Source of the DNA: Gigaspora rosea
Lineage: Eukaryota > Glomeromycota > Glomeromycetes > Diversisporales > Gigasporaceae
Assembly (NCBI GenBank): GCA_003550325.1
Contig: QKWP01000504.1
Location: forward strand, 57,003 to 121,002
Direction of reading: 5' to 3'
DNA: 64,000 nt
Shown here: positions 20,824-33,204 of the stretch, piece after piece
Layout: each line of letters begins with the position of its first letter
How positions within the stretch are numbered: position 1 is the stretch's first letter
Translations under genes and position numbers: made by a program
Notes under the pieces: generated by a model
The model's database searches: none
What the model saw: only the letters and a program-made list of their open reading frames with translations
Told to the model about the DNA's origin: nothing

Positions 20824-23800
20824 ATGCCATTTGCAAATATACGTATTTCAAAGGGGTCAAAAACTCTTCACGGTTGGTATATCCATTCCATTCCATATGA
20901 GATGTCCATTAAGAAGTTTTTTGAAAAACTCATTATAGGAGAAATATCACCAGAATCCAACATTAATATAGACTCATTTGAAACTATTGAGAGCGTTGAA
21001 TTGAGTCAATCCATAGGTTCAATAGCTATTCGAGCAAGTTTTGATTGTGAAATAATCAAAATAACAAAAACAATTGGTATAAATATACATTACCACCTTA
21101 AATCCAATAATCCAACAACTTCCCATTTAGTATTTTCTCCTAATGCTCTTGATATACTTATGCAAAATTCACGCAAAATGCAAATACATTTACAAAGTTC
21201 TTTGAAATTAGCACGATTAAACAGAAAAAACTTTACTAAAACTTAAAAAAAAGTATATATGTTTTTATAATAAAATAATAATATTTTGAAAATATAATAA
21301 ATATGCTTTTATATAAAAAAATATTTTAATAATGTTTTTATAATATATTAATAATATAATAAAAATTTTAAAAATAAAATAAAAATTTAAATCTGTTTCA
21401 AAAATATTATAAAATTATTATAAAAACATTATTATTATATTTTAAAAATAGTTTAAAATAAATTGTTTAAAAATATTTTAAAATATTATTTTAATATTAT
21501 TAAAAATATTATAAAAACATTATTGCTATATTTTAAAAATACTTTAAAATAAATTTTTTAAAAATGTTTTTAAAGCATTATTTTAATATTATCAAAATTA
21601 TTATAAAAACATTATTATTATTATTTAAAAATAACTTAAAATAAACTTTTAAAAATGTTTTTAATACATTATTAAAAATATTGTAAAAATATTATTATTA
21701 TATTTTAAAAAAAAATTTAAATAATTTTTTTAAAATATTTTTAAAACATTATTTTAATATTATTAAAAATATTATAAAAACATTATTATTATATTTTAAA
21801 AATATATTAAAATAAGTTTTTTAAAAATATTTTTTAAACCAAAATTATTTTTAAAAAATGCTTATATCTCATAATTTTGCTTATGAAACCATCCTTCGTA
21901 TTTTAACAAAAAATCTTTTTTGCAAGATTTTGGGGTAAACACATTTGTCTAAATCATTATATTATTGATTTGTTTTATTTATATTATATTTAATATTATA
22001 AAATATATTATAATATAATATATTTATATAATATAAATATTTATATTATACTATAAATATGAAATTTATTTAGTTTAATAATGTTTTAAAAATGTTTTTA
22101 TTAATATTACTAAAACAGTTTTAATATATATTATTTATATTATTATTATTAACTTATAACTAGTAATTATTATATTTTTTAAAATATAATAAAAACATAA
22201 TTAATGTATAATCATAATATTTTTAATTTTTTTATAGTTTCAGTAAAGAATATATTGTATAACGATATTATTGAATGGATCCATAAGAATGGTGGGGGAT
22301 GGGCTACAGTTGAAAATGCTGATATACAAGAAAAACATTTCGTTAACTGTTTGCATGAAGCAATCTGGTACATTGATATGTGTGGGCATTTAAAGTTTAA
22401 AGAACGTAGTTTCTATATTCCTGAGTTATTTTTAGAATTTTTTGGTCGCGCCAACCCTGAATCGTATAAAGCGTCACAAAAGCCCTTTGATGCGGACAAA
22501 TTAAGTCTCTATTGTCAAACTCTTGCGTCATTTACGACATTACCGTGGATGTTTAGACCAATATTTGATTGGCTTCGTAAACCCTATAAGAACTTAATTG
22601 AAACAATTTCAAATTATGCTAATTTCTTAAGGCATCAAAACACAATTACTGTGGCAAACCACACATTAGTAGTTCCAGTAAGAAGTATTAAACAAGCTAC
22701 AACAATCAAAATACATAAAAGTAATTCACAAATAACATTAGATAATAGGATTAAATATCACCAACTAGAAGTTACACTTAAAGATTTACCTTTGTGGAAG
22801 CCGATCGATCTTGAAAAATACTTCCTACGAACCCCGTGTACGAAAGTTAAAATAATCTAAAATAATATTGAAAATGGATAATAATGAAATCTGGACCTAT
22901 TTTAATAGGAAGTTCCAAAATATTTAAACGCTTTTTTTTTTTTTTTTGAGTTTTTAATAAAGAGTAAAAGTGGGTTTTGGTAGATTTTAATGTGATTAAA
23001 TAAGGGCCCAAATTTCAGCATCATCCGAAACAATTTAAGCAATTAATATTAAAATCTTTTTTTTATAGTTCAAGGATGAGGTATATACAAGGATTATCTC
23101 ACGCGTTTACTTTTAAGGTTGGGAAATATCAGTTTAACTCTGGCAATAATGCGTTTAACGCAATTTCGGTTTGGAAGTTTGATGATAATGCCGATGAAAC
23201 CATAATAATACAAAGAAATTCCCATATAGTTAATGAACTTCAGGAAAATGCACCCTATTATAATACTCGTGCCATGAGAATAAATTATTTACATACGTGT
23301 GATTTACTTTTACCAAAAGCCAAACTGGCAGCGCTTCGTGCGATTTATCGTATGTTGACAGGCGATTCGTCTGCACCAGAGTCTTCAAATGAAGCAAAAG
23401 TAGATGAACGAATTAGATTAGTCCTTGACCTAGGTGATCCCAAAATTACAAAAGATTTATGTAAACACAATCCTGGAAGGCCAAGTAAGTATGAAGTTTT
23501 TTGGAGAATTGCATCTGACTTTCTATCAAACAAAGCAGAAGAAGTTGTAACCACAGTTGATGAGCATCGGCATGATGTAGTCGTTCACTTAGCAACGGCA
23601 ATTTTAATTAATGATCTGCTGAACCAAATAAAAAATGAATGTCCACCAAATGCACCAATTCCAAGTAAACAATGCCTTCGCTTACAATTTTGGCCCAAAA
23701 ACCCTACACGACTTAACAGTCTACAATATACTAGAAGATTGCCCCTAAAGTTTATGGTACAAGTTCGGCAGCTTCATGCTTATCACCCAGATGCCCATTA

Positions 23801-25948
23801 TGTGTCCGCGTTGTTTAGGTATGAAAAGGAGTTTGCTACAAAATTTCGTGAAATCACTACATTGGTATTCTTAGATGACAAATATAAGTGCAAAGTCAGG
23901 GAACCTGGATACCCAGTTGCTGCTATTGAAAGGGGAAAGCAAGTAGTTGTTAGTAAATAATCAACATTTATGGTTGGGGATCATGATTATACAAAAACAG
24001 GAATCATACCAAGTGTTACAATGATATGCGATATTCCAGAGTCTATTAATAGAAGTTTTTATTCGGGTTAAGTTCATATTGGGCTAAAGGATGCTATTTT
24101 CCAACCTTCTTCACCAATGCGACATGCAGTAGAACTATATAATATCTTGCTTGAAAAAAAAATTAATAAGCCTGTTTTATGTCTTTATATAGATGGTGGC
24201 CCTGACTACCGTTGTACATTTACACATGTACAATTATCGTATATATGCTTATTTTTGGCTTTAGATCTCGATTACTTTGTTGCGGTAAGAACACTACCTC
24301 AACATTCTTGGAAAAATCCCATAGAACGAATAATGTCGGTTTTGAATCTTGGCCTTCAATGTGTTGGTTTAATGCGAAATAAAATGGAAGATAGTTTAGA
24401 AAAATTAGGCAGTAAGGCAAATACTATGAAGGAGATTCGACGTACTGCAGAAAGCAATCCCACCTTGAAAGATGCATTTACTGAAAGTGTTCAGCAACCA
24501 ATTCGCCTTATACGCAGCATTTTTGAACGCCAATCATTAAAAGACATACCTTTTCAAATATTTGATGCAGCAACCGAAAATGAGATCATGGAATTATGGA
24601 ATACTATCCATTTAATTGATGATAACATATCTCAGCAGGATCGCATATCAGAAAGCATAACCAAAATAGTATGTAAAATGGTTAAGCGTATTATTTATAT
24701 ATGCACTCCTAATATGGTAGCTTTTGGTTCCGCCTATAATATTTACCTTATATGTCCTTACTCTTCTAAATATCCTGTTTTTTTTTTTAATGAAGATCTT
24801 AATATACATAGAACATTATAAAGTTTTATATAATATGACTAATAATGCTTATCTTTTCATAGCCACGGTTAAAGAAATTCATGGATCATTGCTGTAAAAT
24901 AAAGCATTATTTTTTTACTATTAAAAATGTGAAAATAAAAGATGCTCGATTTGTTTACTACCTTGATGTTCTCAGGAGGAATTTGAACAACTTCATTGTA
25001 TTCCCGATCTGGTTCCTGGTGAAGGTCTTCATTATAAATCGTTTAAGGAACTATATGGTACACCCACAACTGAAGAGCATAGACCCTCACTTAAAAACGC
25101 TAAATTGAAAACTACCAAATCAGGTAAAACAAAAGTTACTATTATAGCAAAACAGACCATGCCATTTAGCCCTTCTTCTATATGTGCAAGAAATGTTGGA
25201 ATTACCGTAACTTGTACGGAATGTGAAAAACCACGTTTACTATTTAGTGCAAAAAAATTATTAGCAAAAGAACATGAAATTCTAGAATCTTTTCTTGATA
25301 CAGTTTTATATACATGTGGAATGTCATTTCACAATACCCGTGATCTTGCATCTACTGGCTTAATTAACATTCCTAGCATAAACACCAATAATGATAATAG
25401 CCAACAAGAAGATTTGCAAAGTGATGACCCGCAAAGTAATAAACCGCAAAGTGATGACCTCGATCTACAAGATGATGATTTACAAGGTGAAAACCTACAA
25501 GATTATAGCCAACAACTTGATGAAAATCAACAAAATATAAATGAATTAGCCGGACCCAGTTATTCGAATATAGAAAGTACTGAAATTAGCGACGAAGAAA
25601 TTAGTGAAGAAGATAGTTATGGGGAGGAGAAAGAAGAAGAAATGAATGACAAAACCCTAATGAAATTGTTGGTTCTGACGAAAAAATTGTAATAGATCCT
25701 TTGTATGAACTTTTTCAAAAGGTCTTTGTAAATAACTCTTGGAATTGTGCGTCACCGATTGAAAAACCATATTATCAGCGGGAATTTTTCCCCTTGTTTG
25801 CTATCATTGTGGAAATCAAAATGTAGCAAAAACATCAAAGGACGAACAACCTTTATGTGTTAAATGTAATGGAAAACCTTTACCAAAGAAGCGTTTTAAG
25901 TGGGTTAAGGGTACAAATAAAAAAGGAAAACAACGTGTTAATAATTAG
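20824..25948 (+). pseudogene. Large DDE-type TE protein with zinc modules, broken
   Basis: The best start is 20824 (MPFANIRISKGSKTLHGWY). The frame is split at 21230 by a 1018-bp MITE; joining the flanks restores it (RLNRK then NILYNDIIEWIHK). The second part ends at 22858, a probable intron ends at TTTTTTATAG (about 23069), and the third part begins near 23076. Motifs in order: FLDDKYKCKVREPGYPVA, LYIDGGPDYR, then HSWKNPIERIMSVLNLGLQ, giving D, D and E acidic residues with 43 residues between the last two. C-terminal zinc modules are KCENKRCSIC, CTECEKPRLLF and CYHCG...CVKC, with an acidic Gln/Asp-rich linker between. Lesions: TAA at 23958 and 24069, a TGA in the CSIC region, and two frameshifts after about 25640. 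The motifs recall widespread uncharacterised proteins of sponges, corals and Rhizophagus (from memory). A DDE transposase is inferred. Confidence 0.7.
21231..22248. mobile_element. AA-flanked MITE inside the DDE gene, copy 1
   Basis: Ends are CTTTACTAAAACTTAAAAAA and ...ATAGTTTCAGTAAAG. The second copy at 42609-43807 (inverse orientation) has CTTTACTGAAACT at both ends, so one base has changed here. The dinucleotide AA occurs on both sides (21229-21230 and 22249-22250). The interior has about four tandem units of about 92 bp and a conserved block at 21840-22200 that looks almost identical in the other copy. No frame. A GTATAT donor-like and a TTTATAG acceptor-like site lie near its edges, but a stop codon precedes the donor. 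Confidence 0.85.
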
Positions 25949-27026
25949 ACAAATGTAAAATTACAAAATTATTATATAAATTTATATATAAATAAAACGA
26001 ATATTGTATTACTGAATTACCTTCTCAATTATAATCGCGCATTTCTATTGGCTACTTACTTACTGCGCCATAAAAAAAATTTGGGGTCTAGCAATTTCTG
26101 ACCCAGCTGGGATATGAAAACCAAAAAATTTTTTTTATATCGCCTAAAATTTGGGGCAAGATATGTAATATATTACAATTTAGTAGTAGAATTTATTATA
26201 AAACAATGTATAAATAATTTTAAAGTAAATATATATTTTTATTTATATTACTAACAATGGGTAAGTAACAAATAATATTACACGTACCAGTAAAAAAAAA
26301 TTTACATTGATATCACACATATAACTTTTTAAATAAAAGTAAAATGAGACTTTAGAAGCAATATTGAAAAGATTCAATATGAAATTTTCTTGAAAATTAT
26401 ACTTTTTTAAAAAATTAATTAACAAATTTAAGATATTCAGTAGTTGTTCAAATTCTACAAGAACATGGGAACAACTTATACTCTAAATTTTATTAATTTT
26501 TGTAAATGACTGTAAAGAAACAAGAGAACCAAATTAAACTACTGAAGTACTTGTTGTTTATTTAAATAAATGTAGATAGAAAATAATGACTAGAAAATAA
26601 CACTAAGATGTTAATATAATGTAGATAGAAAAGAATAATACAAGGATGTTAACTATAAGCAATATTAGTAATATTACTATAGCACTGATTGAAATTATGT
26701 TATAAATATTAATTATGGTAAATTATTATTAATTATAGTAATATTATTAATTGTGGTATTTGTTATTACTCTTGGATTTCTGTTTCGCTGACTATTCAAA
26801 AATTGAGATAAATATATAAATATGATAAAAAAATTTATTAAATGCATAATAGGAATAATTATTCTTACCTTATTGAAACTCTTAACTTTAAATTTTGCAC
26901 TCATTTTTCTGAGAAGTATTCAAAGAGCTGAAAGCAAAATAGATAGAAAAGTTTGATCTAGGGATATTTTGACCAGATGGTCAGAATTTATATGTTTTCA
27001 ATTGACAAATATATTGAGGTAAGATA
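25949..27026. other. AT-rich spacer downstream of the DDE gene
   Basis: No gene seen. A TTTGGGGTCTAGCAATTTCT patch near 26075-26095 and an AAAACCAAAAAATTTTTT patch resemble the complement of sequence near 18740. This could mark ends of the TE that carried the DDE gene, but I could not align them as inverted ends. Confidence 0.3.
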
Positions 27027-27185
27027 TGGGCACTAATATTTATTACCTAATATCTATTTACTATAGGGGCTTACCCACCCTCAGATAAGATCTATAAATA
27101 AAATTTTAGCCAATCAAATTTAACTAAGATAAGATTTTTCTTGGCCCTACCCCTAAAATATTACCTAATAAATGTTAGCACTCTA
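27027..27185. mobile_element. GGGCACT-MITE, copy 2
   Basis: Starts TGGGCACTAATATTTATTAC and ends with the complement of GAGTGCTAACATTTATT; TA on each side (27025-27026, 27186-27187). Compared with the 37061 and 62487 copies it lies in inverse orientation. It sits about 10 bp from the next MITE. Confidence 0.8.
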
Positions 27186-27194
27186 TATAATATA

Positions 27195-27528
27195 TGGGGT
27201 GTCTCCTATTAAAAGGGCCCATTTTTACTTTTTCAAAAATTGAGTTTTTATTAGATTCATGTAAATTTTAACATAATTGACATTTTTCAATTATAAATGA
27301 AAGTCGATTTGCATAATAAAAATAGAGATAATGTAAAAGAAATATTAAATGAAGTTGACTAAGGCCAAGCACATCACGAGACTACCTGATAGTCACTTGC
27401 TACATTTAACCAATCAAAAGTGTGAAATTTGGTTAATCCCGGTTCAGTCCGAAAATCAAAACAAATGGTTAAACTCAATTATCTCGAGATGAATGTAAAA
27501 ATGGGCCCTTTTAATAGGGGACATCCCA
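27195..27528. mobile_element. AAAGGGCCC-MITE, copy 1
   Basis: Left TGGGGTGTCTCCTATTAAAA then GGGCCCATTTTTAC; the right end is the complement with two changes. TA duplication at 27193-27194 and 27529-27530. Internal blocks CATTTTTCAATTATAAATGA, AACCAATCAAAA and CAGTCCGAAAATCAAAACAA recur in copies at 50764, 54088 and 63428. Confidence 0.9.
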
Positions 27529-27537
27529 TATTATAAG

Positions 27538-28195
27538 TTATTTTAATGCAGTATCATGTGCAATATATTAGCAATAATTCTGGTTTGTATTTATTGAATA
27601 AAAAAATATATTAATACTTTAAAGTGAATATATTGTCCTTAAATTAGCCCTTATATTAATAGCATATAACGATTTCATATAGTTTATTAATACATATCTC
27701 TACCTTGACAATTGGTCATTTAGAATCCCAATTCCTTTTTTTCTATTACTTAATTTCCAGCCAAATTAGAATTTTGATGACCACTGGCCTAAATTAGATT
27801 AATGTGGGCCAAATCTATAATTATGTTATTGCACCTTTACAGATTAAAATAAAATAATACAATATAATTCAAATAAGAAAACCAACTATTGCTAATAAAT
27901 GAATACCAATTCTATACCAAAATCACAAATCTTAAAACAAATACAAAAGTCTCAAATCTTCATTGATTAATAATTGCAATACTGCAAAAGGACAAAAAAT
28001 TATGAAATTCATATTGCAGATATTTGCCACATATAAAAAGACATTTTTTAATCCAAGATCCAAAGTCTAGGAAAAAAGCTAATACTTAATAGCAAAAAAA
28101 AGAATTTAGCAACAACAATAATTACAATTTTAAAATTAACTCAACAATATACTATATACAGTAAGTCCTTTTTAAGTGCACTCTTTGTGATTATT
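27538..28195 (+). repeat. Dispersed repeat R, copy 1
   Basis: About 660 bp shared as a direct repeat with 33205-33690 and, in part, 32515-32735. Shared blocks include AGCAATAATTCTGGTTTGTA, AATTAGAATTTTGATGAC, AATCCAAGATCCAAA and GTAAG..CCTTTTTAAGTGCA. No frame. The same orientation and about 5.5 kb separation would fit long terminal repeats, but no retrotransposon genes lie between. Confidence 0.7.
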
Positions 28196-28719
28196 TAATT
28201 CTTTTCAATTAGTTTAATTGGTTTTATTTTATAATAAATCTTTTGATTAGTTCAAGTAGTTTTATTTTCGTTAAAAAGAACAATTTGCAACTTTCAACCA
28301 AATTCTGTCAGAATGGGTCAGATTGATAAATACCAAAAAATGCAAGTGTTAGGCATGGCATCCTTGCTCTGATCATGTTGATCTGCACATATTTGTTTAC
28401 ATACTGACGAGTATTATATAATTTTTTTTAGTTCTTTTCAAAACAAACTCTCTCGATGACTTCCATAATTTTTTCTCGCTGAATGGTTCTTTAAAGGAAT
28501 GTTTTTACTCATGTGCTTTCTGATATCTCAATACAAACCAGAACTCCCAAGACTTGATAACTTCCTTAATTGTGTTCAAAAAGATTCAAATAATAAAGTA
28601 TCTAAAAACATTAATCCATCACAAATTAGAAAAATTGCTTCGTTTAGTAAGTTTCGTTACTGGATTGTTAAATTTGTTATCAAATCAAGAGTAGAAATGT
28701 TATTTATATAATAGGATTA

Positions 28720-30310
28720 TATATATGTACTCGAAGGTACATGTACCCACATCACGTGATATATATTTATATATAATAACTCAATATAATAATATTTATT
28801 GTAATAATATATTTATTTAGATTATAAATTACTAAAGATACATATCAATATATTATTCTATTTCTAACTGTTTTACACATTTACCTATTTCTAACTCTAA
28901 CCCAATTTATTTACTATTTTTAACCAAATCAGCTTTACCCATTTCTAGCCCATTTCTCACCTTAACCCAACACTCAATCCTTTACCCAATCTTTTACCCA
29001 TTTCGAACTCTAAACCCAATCCGTTTTATCCATTTCGAACCCTAATCCCAATACATAGCTCATTTTATTCAATTTCAATTTCTAACTAATATACTAAACC
29101 AGAGCTCTAAAGTCTCTGATGCTTTTTTACAAGACCTGGGCCTTTTACACCTATAATAGGCCCAGGTCTATATGCAGCCGGCTTTGAATACATCCACGAT
29201 TTGCATTTATGTATAATTGACGAACTAGATTTTTAAAAAACCAATTTGATTAATATAGATCTCAATATGCACCGGTATATAGCGAAGAGTAATGATTTAC
29301 AGCCAAATAATCTTACCTAAAATCCAAAGAAGCCAGCGTGATGTTCTTGTAAACTGATCCGCTAAGTTAGTTTACAATTTGATGTAAGTCATTGTAATGC
29401 ATAAACTACCACCTTACATTCTATTTGCAAAGTGCACCCATTGGCTCTTTTCCTCTTCTGATCTAAAATAGCCCACCTAATGATTCTGCGAAGCACATAT
29501 ATTGCTTTTCCCTTTTTCTGATTACTGGTAAAGCGTGAAAAATTCAGCGTGGTATTCTTGCAAAGTGTATTAACTAATGATTTTCCTCTACCTGATCTAA
29601 AATCTTTATTAAAGAATCCGAAAAGTTAGTGGAAAACTAAAAAAAACCCCAAGTTCCAGGTGGGTGACATATAGGTGGCTCACCCAGACCCTAAAATATA
29701 CCAACAGCACAACGACAAAACCCATACTAATGTGGAAACAATGCGACCTAGGATAGCGAAATTATGCTGACAAAGGCTCTAGTAAAGCAACAATGGAAAA
29801 CTACCATACACCTACAAGTGACGGACTTCATATCCAGGACAACACAAAACGAAATGCAGAACAACAAATTTGCACTGAAGATTTTGATACAGGACAGTCC
29901 ACAAAAAATGTGGAAACGACAAAACCTAGAACAAAATGACGCAGACGAAAATACCAGTAAAACGATAATACAGAAAAATCTACATCCACAGTAACACCAA
30001 TAACGATGGCAATGTGGAACCACCAAACGATGTAACAAGAACACCTAAATAGTGACAACACCTAAAGCGATGAGTTTACGCCAAAGCTCTAATAACATGA
30101 TGATATGAAATAACTTCAAAACCGACAATTTCAGCGATGATGACACATTTACAAGTACCTAAGGTAAAACAGAAAGTTAGCAGTAATGTAGGAAAAAATA
30201 ATGATTAATGAATATCATTGTTTATTTATATCCCGTGATTGTTTATATTACACGGTAACACAGATATAACAAATATAGATGTACCCTACAAGTACATCTA
30301 TATTAACTCT
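28720..30310. mobile_element. 1.6 kb element with GTACATGTACC arms
   Basis: Ends appear inverted: left ATGTACTCGAAGGTACATGT and right (complement of) ATGTACTTGTAGGGTACAT, each followed by a CACGTGATAT-like block. The interior repeats the plan of the element at 7044-8572: a degenerate CTAACCC/CTAACTC tract (about 28870-29060) and then a C/A-rich, strand-asymmetric block with no sustained frame (about 29690-30180). A GGGCC-centred hairpin (GACCTGGGCC / GGCCCAGGTC) lies at 29137-29170. Length is also similar. Edges are uncertain and no target duplication is clear. Confidence 0.5.
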
Positions 30311-30404
30311 TATATAATTAATATAAAAAAAAGAAAAAAATTTGATTTACAAGGTAAAATTTGAATTTATACTGAATTACTATTTATTTATGATAAAAGA
30401 TATT

Positions 30405-30745
30405 TTTGAGCTCAAGGTTACAAATAAATAAGTTCAAGCAAAGAGATTCATTACCCTTGAGAAGGCACACTTCTGAACACCTTCGAAATTTTGAGCCAGA
30501 TTTGCTTAATTCTCACATAAGATCAATGGATTATATCTTTGTGAGTTATTTTGCTTTGAATACTAGAATCTTGCCTGTAATTAACTTCTAAAAAAAATTA
30601 AATAATTCTAAACAAAGAAATCCAGTACCTTTGAAAGCATACAGTACTTCTGATCACTTTCAAAATTTTGAAGCAGATTTTTTTAATTCTTAAATAAGGT
30701 TAATGGTCATATCTTTGTGAATTATTATAATTCGAAAGCCAAAAT
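30405..30745. repeat. Diverged tandem duplication (~190 bp unit)
   Basis: Two adjacent copies (about 30405-30570 and 30600-30745) share CAAAGA.ATTCA.TACC.TTGA, ACTTCTGA.CAC.TTC and TCAATGG.TTATATCTTTGTGA-type blocks in the same order. A 61-codon frame in the first copy is not open in the second, so I do not call a gene. Confidence 0.6.
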
Positions 30746-31149
30746 TGCTTTATTTGAAAATATTATTGAAGTGTATATATATGCCAATAAATTAGTCTCG
30801 TTTTAACATATTTTTTATTTATCATTTAATAAGGCAAATACACCAAAATACAACTGTAGAAAATTATTTGGAAGCTTTTAAAGGGGAAGCAAATGTTTTT
30901 ATTTTATTTGCTTCTAAATTACTAAACTTTGTATTGTTATCATTGTTATTAAATGAATCAAATATATGAGATAAATATACTCGAATTTCCTATAATATTG
31001 AAAAAAATTGTATAAATTATTATAAGAACATTTAAACAATAGAATTCAAATATGTCCAATTAATAATTTTCTATATACAGGTGAAAATTTTTTATCTATA
31101 AAATAAAAAAAAATTTTCATTTTGAAATAAATAGGCCAAAATGATTAGA

Positions 31150-31800
31150 TTTCTTCTATATGCAATAATCTACTAGTTCAGTTATTTACCCAATTTATCT
31201 AACTTTATTTTATCTTAATCTATATAGGGTTTCAGATCTTTATAAAATGGTCCATATGATACTTCTACAAATAAAACTTCAAAAAGAGTTTAATCATTTC
31301 TAATAATGTATCCAATTACATCACCAAATTTTTGAACTCTATGTTTCTTTGCTAAAAGACTTTGGACTTGATCCCAATGCTTAAAAAATCAGGTAAGATG
31401 AAATTAATGATTGAAGGCAAGATATCATGCATAATTATGAATTCATTTATAAGACTTGATCTTTTCTGATAATACAGATTACTCCAAATATGCATAATAT
31501 CTTGAACTAGTTGTTTACTATCTTTTTCTATCTCATTTTTATTTTCTTCAAACCAAGCTTTGATAGCTTGTTGATTAAATAGTAACTCTTTTTTTGGTAA
31601 GTTTATTTCATTTAATTTTTTCCACTCATCAAGGTCTTTTTTTTCTTAAACAAACTAGTTTTTTGATCCTTGATATTTTCAGTATCAATTATATAAGAAT
31701 AAAAAGAATCATTAGTATATAGATAGCTCTATATTTGGAGCATTTTCAATGTAATTTCTAATAGCAGATATAATTTATTGCTATTTGTAGACCACTAATA
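31150..31800 (-). pseudogene. Decayed Rhizophagus-type nuclease-like gene
   Basis: Minus-strand pieces read YTNDSFYSYIIDTENIKD, then WKKLNEINLPKKELLFNQQA, AWFEENKNEIEKDSKQLVQD and IIMHDILPSIINFILPDF. After a frameshift comes VQKFGDVIGYIIRND, a stop, LFEVLFVEVSYGPFYKDLKP, two stops and DKIKLDKLGK. The order D...FVEVS...D-K-K-L-x-K resembles a repeated family in Rhizophagus that I associate with PD-(D/E)XK nuclease folds. This is from memory and the fold is not certain. At least three stops and one shift. Its neighbours are dispersed repeats only. More diverged coding-like pieces continue to about 32040. Confidence 0.45.
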
Positions 31801-32514
31801 AATTTAAATTAATAAATGAAATTGGTATTATTCCATTATTCTTAATGCTTTAAAATATTTTTTACATACATTTTTAATGTTCTGTACTGCTGAAATTGTT
31901 TTAGCATTTTGCGAAGAATCAAATTTTGTCCATCCGAATTTTCTATTTGCTTTAATTAATACTAGAGATAAATATGTATGCTTTTGTAAAGTTTTTGAAA
32001 CTTTCTTTTAACAAGTCAAAATAGGTTTGAGTAATATTTTTTTGTTCTATTAAAAAAAATATTAAAAAACTTATACTAATTTTATTTATTAAAGCTATAG
32101 TAATGTACAATTGTTAACTTTAACTTTATATTGCTTTCTAAATGTCTTTGCTTAAGAAGATTATATGTTATTACAAAATTACTTCTATTACTAATATTGT
32201 TTGCAAAGAAATTACTATGGTACTGTATATATAATATACTACATATTCATGATAAGAGTAATTTTTATTATTTTTATTGTTTTTTAAAAATAAAATAACT
32301 TTCATATTGAGCTATTGTTTTTGCAAACTTCAACATTTGGGTTAAATGTGGAATGTGATTGTATGAATTTGTGCTTGTGAACCCTTTAGCTGTGCTAAAA
32401 ATGCACACTAAAACATTCAGCAACTAGTAACTATTTTAGTGCAATTCACAATGTGTTTTACTATTTAAATTATCCATATTTTTTGAGATAAAATATATAA
32501 TATAATTTATTTTA

Positions 32515-32735
32515 TGCAGTATCAAATGTAGTAAAATTTATAATTTTAAAGTAAATATATTTATATTAGCAATAATTCTGGTTTGTATTTATTGGATAAA
32601 TAAAATATACAATATAGCAGATATTTGTCATATATGAAAAGATGTTTTTAATCCAAGATCAAATTCTAGGACAATTGCTTATTTCTATCTAATGGCTATA
32701 CAGTAAGACAATCCTTATTGGACATATATCCAATT
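32515..32735 (+). repeat. Dispersed repeat R, copy 2 (internally deleted)
   Basis: Shares the left block (GCAATAATTCTGGTTTGTAT) and right block (TTTTTAATCCAAGATC, then ACAGTAAGAC) with the copy at 27538-28195, but the middle is missing. Confidence 0.6.
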
Positions 32736-33204
32736 TACTTGTTAGTATTTTGATGATCAATATTATTTGATTATTCATTAGCCAATATATATCACTTTTT
32801 TTGTAGTTTAAACTAAACCACTTTGAGCAAAGGTATCATAATTAAATTTGATAAAAATATCAAATAAAAAATTTTTGCAGTTGATTGTTGGGATCACATG
32901 TTGATTTGTTATTTTTTTTAATGGAGTCTTCATGAGATATAGTTATTATTCAATATATTAGTGATCATAAAAATACTACTTATTTAATAATAAAATTGAA
33001 AAATTAACACTGTATATAAATATTTGTATTTACATCTGAACAGGAAAGCAAAATAATAATAAATTTAAAATAAATGAATGAAAAGTATGGTTTAAAAAAT
33101 TATGAGATTATGATTGCGCAAATGACGAATATTTAATTCAACAGTTATGCTATTTTACATTTGGCTTGACCAATAAAAGTGCTGTGATATGACTTGTGAA
33201 CCTT

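Noticed and set aside
21231-22248. Simple intron of the DDE gene
   Set aside because: An in-frame TAA precedes the donor-like site, whereas exact removal at the inverted ends with one AA copy restores the frame, and an independent copy exists at 42609.
29748-30061. Frames of 76-98 codons on both strands
   Set aside because: They are shadows of the C/A-rich skewed block; the minus-strand Cys/Phe-rich peptide reflects composition only.
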